Shown: positions 61,901-64,000 of the stretch, piece by piece
Position numbering within the stretch: the stretch's first letter is position 1
Layout: each line of letters starts with the position of its first letter
Notes under the pieces: generated by a model
What the model saw: the letters and a program-made list of their open reading frames with translations, nothing else
Told to the model about the DNA's origin: nothing
The model's database searches: none
NCBI GenBank assembly: GCA_020544565.1
Contig: CP078014.1
Coordinates: forward strand, 3,908,016-3,972,015
Reading direction: 5' to 3'
Origin: Bradyrhizobiaceae bacterium
Lineage (GTDB): Bacteria; Pseudomonadota; Alphaproteobacteria; Rhizobiales; Xanthobacteraceae
Length of the DNA: 64,000 nucleotides
Translations under genes and position numbers: made by a program

Positions 61901-62075
61901 CATGGGAGGATTGTTCGTCGCGACGTTCCTGACTTTGCTGTTCCTGCCCGGCCTCTATGCGCTATGGTTCCGCAACAGTCTGGACGAGCGCGGCGCCGAC
62001 GAGACGCAGGCCGCGATGGCCGCGGGACCGGAGCAACTCCCCCACGCGCCGCCGCTGGCGGCGACGGCGGACTAG
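58932..62075 (+). CDS. RND family efflux pump permease
   Basis: 1047 residues from ATG 58932, normal for AcrB-type pumps. Twelve membrane helices in two halves, with large periplasmic loops after TM1 and TM7. TM4 carries the proton-relay aspartates in GLLVDDAIIAVEM. The N-terminus (NLSAWAVAHPTLVLFFIVML) and VLVSFLALGWRTG-like segments are those of the HAE1/NFE-type drug pumps common in alphaproteobacteria. Substrate unknown. Confidence 0.95.
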   Translation: MKRFNLSAWAVAHPTLVLFFIVMLGLAGLISYQRLGRAEDPSFTIKVAIINAAWPGATAKDMQEQVADRIEKKLQELPYFEKVQTYTKPSFTAMTLTFKDSTPAKEVPQLFYQLRKKLTDIRGDLPANLIGPNINDEYGDVDSILYMLTGEGADYAQLKKVAEGLRQRLLKVADVTKVNLYGTQDERVFVEFSHAKLATLGITTQTLFDSLAKQNAVVPAGTVETSSQRVPLRVTGAYDSVRAVAETPVEGNGRVFRLGDIATVTHGFVDPPDYQVRQEGRPAIGLGVVMAKGANILKLGENVKQATDAFMAAVPQGFEIEQIADQPKMVEHAVGEFVRSFIEALVIVLFVSFLALGWRTGIVVALSVPLVLAIVFIVMNAMGMDLHRITLGALIIALGLLVDDAIIAVEMMVVKMEQGWDRMKAASFAWESTAFPMLTGTLVTAVGFLPIGFANSGVGEYAGGIFWVVAIALVASWFVAVIFTPYIGVRLLPDFAKGRHGHDPHAIYETRMYRALRRVIEWCVRRRGTVVLATVGVFIAAIAGFGHVQQQFFPLSERPELFLQLRLPEGTAFNVTKASVKKAEALLKDDKDIATYTSYIGQGSPRFWLGLNPQLPNESFSETVIVARDAAARERIKARLEKAVADGALSEARVRVDRFNFGPPVGFPIQFRVIGPETATVRAIAYKVRDVMHANPNVVDPHLDWNEQTPYLKLAVDQDRARALGLTPQDISQSLAMLISGAQVTTLRDGVEKVGVVARAVPSERLDLGRVGDLTIYSRGGVAVPLSQIARIEYAHEEPILWRRNRDMAITVRGDIVDGVQAPDVTNAIWPKLKDIRNSLEPAYRIEIGGAIEESGKARESIFKLFPLMAIGMLVLLMIQLQSFSRLVLVILTAPLGIVGTSLGLNIANSPFGFVALLGLIALAGMIMRNTVILVDQIETDVAHGLTRREAIVEATVRRARPVILTALAAILAMIPLSRSAFWGPMAITIMGGLFVATFLTLLFLPGLYALWFRNSLDERGADETQAAMAAGPEQLPHAPPLAATAD

Positions 62076-62152
62076 GAGCCGCAGAATGGAGCCGGTGGAG
62101 AGAGATGTCGCGCCATGCGACGACACAGATATGACACGGATGCCTGACGACC

Positions 62153-62755
62153 ATGATGCTGTTGCACGATAACGCCGATCTGGAAATGCGGACGCGGATT
62201 CTGGCCGCCGCGGAGCGCCTGTTTCGCGATATCGGTTATCTCAAGACCACGGTTGCGGATATCGCGCGCGCGCTCAAGATGTCGCCGGCGAATGTCTATC
62301 GCTTCTTCGACTCCAAAAAGGCGATTTACGAAGGGGTGGCGCGCCGCCTGATGGGCGAGGTGGAGGTCGAGATTGCGGCCATCGCCGCCAAGTCCACGCC
62401 GCCGGCTGCGCGTCTGCGCGAGCTGCTCGTCACCATCAGCCGCATGAACACCGAGCGCTTCGTCGGCGACGCCAAGATCCACGAGATGGTGTCCATCGCC
62501 ATGGAGGAAAGCTGGGGCGTCTGCGATGTCTATAAAGAGCATATGGTCACGGCGGTGGCGAAGGTGATCGGCGACGGCGTCGCTGCGGGCGTCTTCAAGG
62601 CGGACAATGTCGCGCTGACGGCAAAGGTCAGCTGCACGGCGATGATGCGGTTTTTCCATCCGCAATTGATCGAGCAGTGCGTCGATGACACGGAACCCAA
62701 TCTCGACCAGATGATCGATTTCGTTCTGGCGTCATTGGGGACGCGGACGGATTAG
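62153..62755 (+). CDS. TetR family regulator of the efflux operon (predicted)
   Basis: 200 residues; ATG 62153 or the adjacent ATG 62156. HTH about residues 12-60 with TTVADIARALKMSPANVYRFFDSKKAIY. The C-terminal domain is of the TetR_C type often linked to RND pumps. It lies 77 bases after the pump gene on the same strand and probably represses the operon through the site at 57750. Confidence 0.9.
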   Translation: MMLLHDNADLEMRTRILAAAERLFRDIGYLKTTVADIARALKMSPANVYRFFDSKKAIYEGVARRLMGEVEVEIAAIAAKSTPPAARLRELLVTISRMNTERFVGDAKIHEMVSIAMEESWGVCDVYKEHMVTAVAKVIGDGVAAGVFKADNVALTAKVSCTAMMRFFHPQLIEQCVDDTEPNLDQMIDFVLASLGTRTD

Positions 62756-62776
62756 CGGGAAACGGCAGGCACGATC

Positions 62777-63394
62777 ATGAGCGACATGCATTATTACGAA
62801 CCGTCGAAGGGCCACGGCCTGCGGCACGATCCGTTCAACGCCATCGTTGGCCCCCGGCCGATCGGTTGGATCGCGTCCCGCGATGCCAGGGGCAACGTCA
62901 ATCTCGCGCCCTACAGCTTCTTCAACGCGTTCTGCTACGTGCCGCCCATCATCGGCTTCTCCTCGACCGGCTGGAAGGACACGGTCGCCAATATCAAAGA
63001 AACCGGAGAATTCACCTGGAATCTGGCGACGCGGGACATTGCTCAACAGATGAACATGACGTCGGCAAGCGTGCCGCACGAGACCGACGAATTCGTCCTC
63101 GCCGGATTGACTAAGGCGCCGTCGCGCCTGGTCGGTGTGCCGCGCGTCGGCGAAAGTCCGGTGTCTTTCGAGTGCAAGCGGACCCAGATGCTCCAGCTCG
63201 AGGGCGCCGATGGCCGCAAAGCGGACGCCTGGATGGTCTTCGGCGAAGTGGTCGCGGTGCATATCGACACGCGCCTGATCCGCGACGGCGTCTATCAAAC
63301 CGCGGAAGCTTATCCGATCCTGCGTGCCGGGCGTGGGGGCGACTATGTGCAGGTCCGTTCCGACATGATGTTCGAGATGCCGCGACCGAAGTGA
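62777..63394 (+). CDS. Flavin reductase-like (FMN-binding split barrel) domain protein
   Basis: 205 residues. Split-barrel FMN fold: GPRPIGWIASRDARGNVNLAPYSFFNAFCYVPPIIGFS (about 25-62) with the FMN-phosphate residues, then KDTVANIKETGEFTWNLAT. These proteins bind FMN and include oxygenase reductase partners and unassigned flavoproteins. The gene starts 21 bases after the TetR stop and may be the last gene of the efflux unit, or independent. Confidence 0.88.
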   Translation: MSDMHYYEPSKGHGLRHDPFNAIVGPRPIGWIASRDARGNVNLAPYSFFNAFCYVPPIIGFSSTGWKDTVANIKETGEFTWNLATRDIAQQMNMTSASVPHETDEFVLAGLTKAPSRLVGVPRVGESPVSFECKRTQMLQLEGADGRKADAWMVFGEVVAVHIDTRLIRDGVYQTAEAYPILRAGRGGDYVQVRSDMMFEMPRPK

Positions 63395-63833
63395 ACGTCG
63401 CATCGTGACGCCGCGCGCGGCGTGCGCGTCCGCCACGTCTCGGACACCGCGTCTGTCACCGCGTGGGTGTTGCGCCGCTTTCCTATTTGAGAATGAATCC
63501 TGTCGCGTGCGGCCGCCGTGCACAATTTTCATGCTGCGGTGCAAGTAGCGTGCGCAGTGTTTCTTATTATTTGTCGAAAGACGACGCAGCCATCTCGCCG
63601 CTCCATGCCAAATCAGATAAGAGAGGAGTGGCGCGAAGCATCGGCAGGCTTCGCCGTTGGATATGTCGGCGCGACGATGATTGGCATGATCGTTGAATGG
63701 ATATCCGACGAAGGCGTTGCGTCGCGTGAAGCTCGCGGACGGATGCGTATTTGTCCGGCCTCTCTGCTCTGAAACTTTTTGCAGTGCTGCGAATTAATGC
63801 GGCACGAGAACGGGAATATCCGGGCGGAACATC
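63395..63833. other. Non-coding stretch between flavin reductase gene and last gene
   Basis: 439 bases. A perfect 16-base palindrome ACGCCGCGCGCGGCGT (63408-63423) directly after the flavin reductase gene may be a terminator. Beyond about 63480 base composition becomes AT-richer than coding DNA here. A possible 55-codon frame (63605-63772) lacks a ribosome site. No RNA gene recognised. Confidence 0.4.
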
Positions 63834-64000
63834 ATGTCAGACACCTACATCATCGAAGTCAGGTCGGAAGCCGCGGGCATCGTCGTGCGCGAGAAGTCCG
63901 GGTTCCGTTTTTTCGCCGCGGTTCACAAGTTCAATCCGCTCGATGGCCGCATTTTCAAGAGCGCGCGGGATGCGGAGCGTGCCGTGGCGCGCTTCCTGGC
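63834..64000 (+). CDS. N-terminus of a small protein of unknown function, cut by window end
   Basis: 55 codons are visible from ATG 63834, without a stop before the window ends. The sequence (start MSDTYIIEVRSEAAGIVVRE, then a basic FRFFAAVHKFNPLDG and SARDAERAV) looks like a short beta-rich unknown protein of the kind common in Bradyrhizobium genomes. GGGCGGAAC precedes the ATG. No family assigned. Confidence 0.55.
   Translation, partial: MSDTYIIEVRSEAAGIVVREKSGFRFFAAVHKFNPLDGRIFKSARDAERAVARFL

Noticed and set aside
63605..63772. 55-codon open frame with a hydrophobic centre
   Set aside because: No ribosome site, no family, and composition unlike neighbouring genes; may be chance.

Overview
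The window is high-GC, densely packed chromosomal DNA of an alphaproteobacterium. It is probably Bradyrhizobiaceae/Nitrobacteraceae (Bradyrhizobium, Rhodopseudomonas, Afipia/Oligotropha). This rests on the many Liv-type ABC transporters and acyl-CoA catabolic operons and on a CO dehydrogenase cluster whose subunit lengths and cofactor residues match Oligotropha carboxidovorans as I remember it. The genus is an inference. I see no rRNA, tRNA, CRISPR, IS element or phage gene.

Layout. (1) 1-9.9 kb: tail of a CoA-transferase, a GntR/FCD regulator, a complete branched-chain-type ABC transporter (livKHMGF order), an enoyl-CoA hydratase, an acyl-CoA dehydrogenase and a second GntR regulator: a CoA-ester catabolic locus of unknown substrate. 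(2) 8.8-11.8 kb, minus strand: zinc alcohol dehydrogenase, DUF6166 protein, two small membrane proteins and a histidine-box hydroxylase; then an orphan Bug-type binding protein. (3) 13.4-21.6 kb: a form I aerobic CO dehydrogenase cluster, coxC-M-S-L-D-E-F, with the AYRCSFR active-site loop in CoxL. (4) 21.8-33.1 kb: MaoC hydratase, LysR, TetR, a DUF3311/solute-symporter pair and an acyl-CoA degradation operon. Matching imperfect palindromes sit at the tetR, maoC and enoyl-CoA hydratase promoters, suggesting one TetR regulon. (5) 33.3-37.5 kb: an iron/polyamine-like ABC importer; then pobA and pncB on the minus strand. (6) 40.1-55.6 kb: a nicotinate catabolism island. Cytochrome-linked nicotinate dehydrogenase (nicAB) is combined with a 6-hydroxynicotinate reductase homologue, an ApbE-like UPF0280 protein, two tandem PF06684 proteins, a Liv-type ABC transporter with a fused permease, a MarR regulator, an enamidase and a ferredoxin-NADP reductase. 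Related TTTGTATACAAA-type palindromes lie at both divergent promoter regions. (7) 55.7-64 kb: an acyl-CoA dehydrogenase, a cupin, an RND efflux pump with its own TetR, a flavin reductase-like protein, and the start of a small unknown gene cut by the window end.

The most notable system is the nicotinate island. An aerobic, cytochrome-linked first step is joined to the reductive route (6-hydroxynicotinate to tetrahydro-oxonicotinate to 2-formylglutarate) known from the anaerobe Eubacterium barkeri and biochemically from Azorhizobium. It carries several unassigned accessory genes and recognisable operators.
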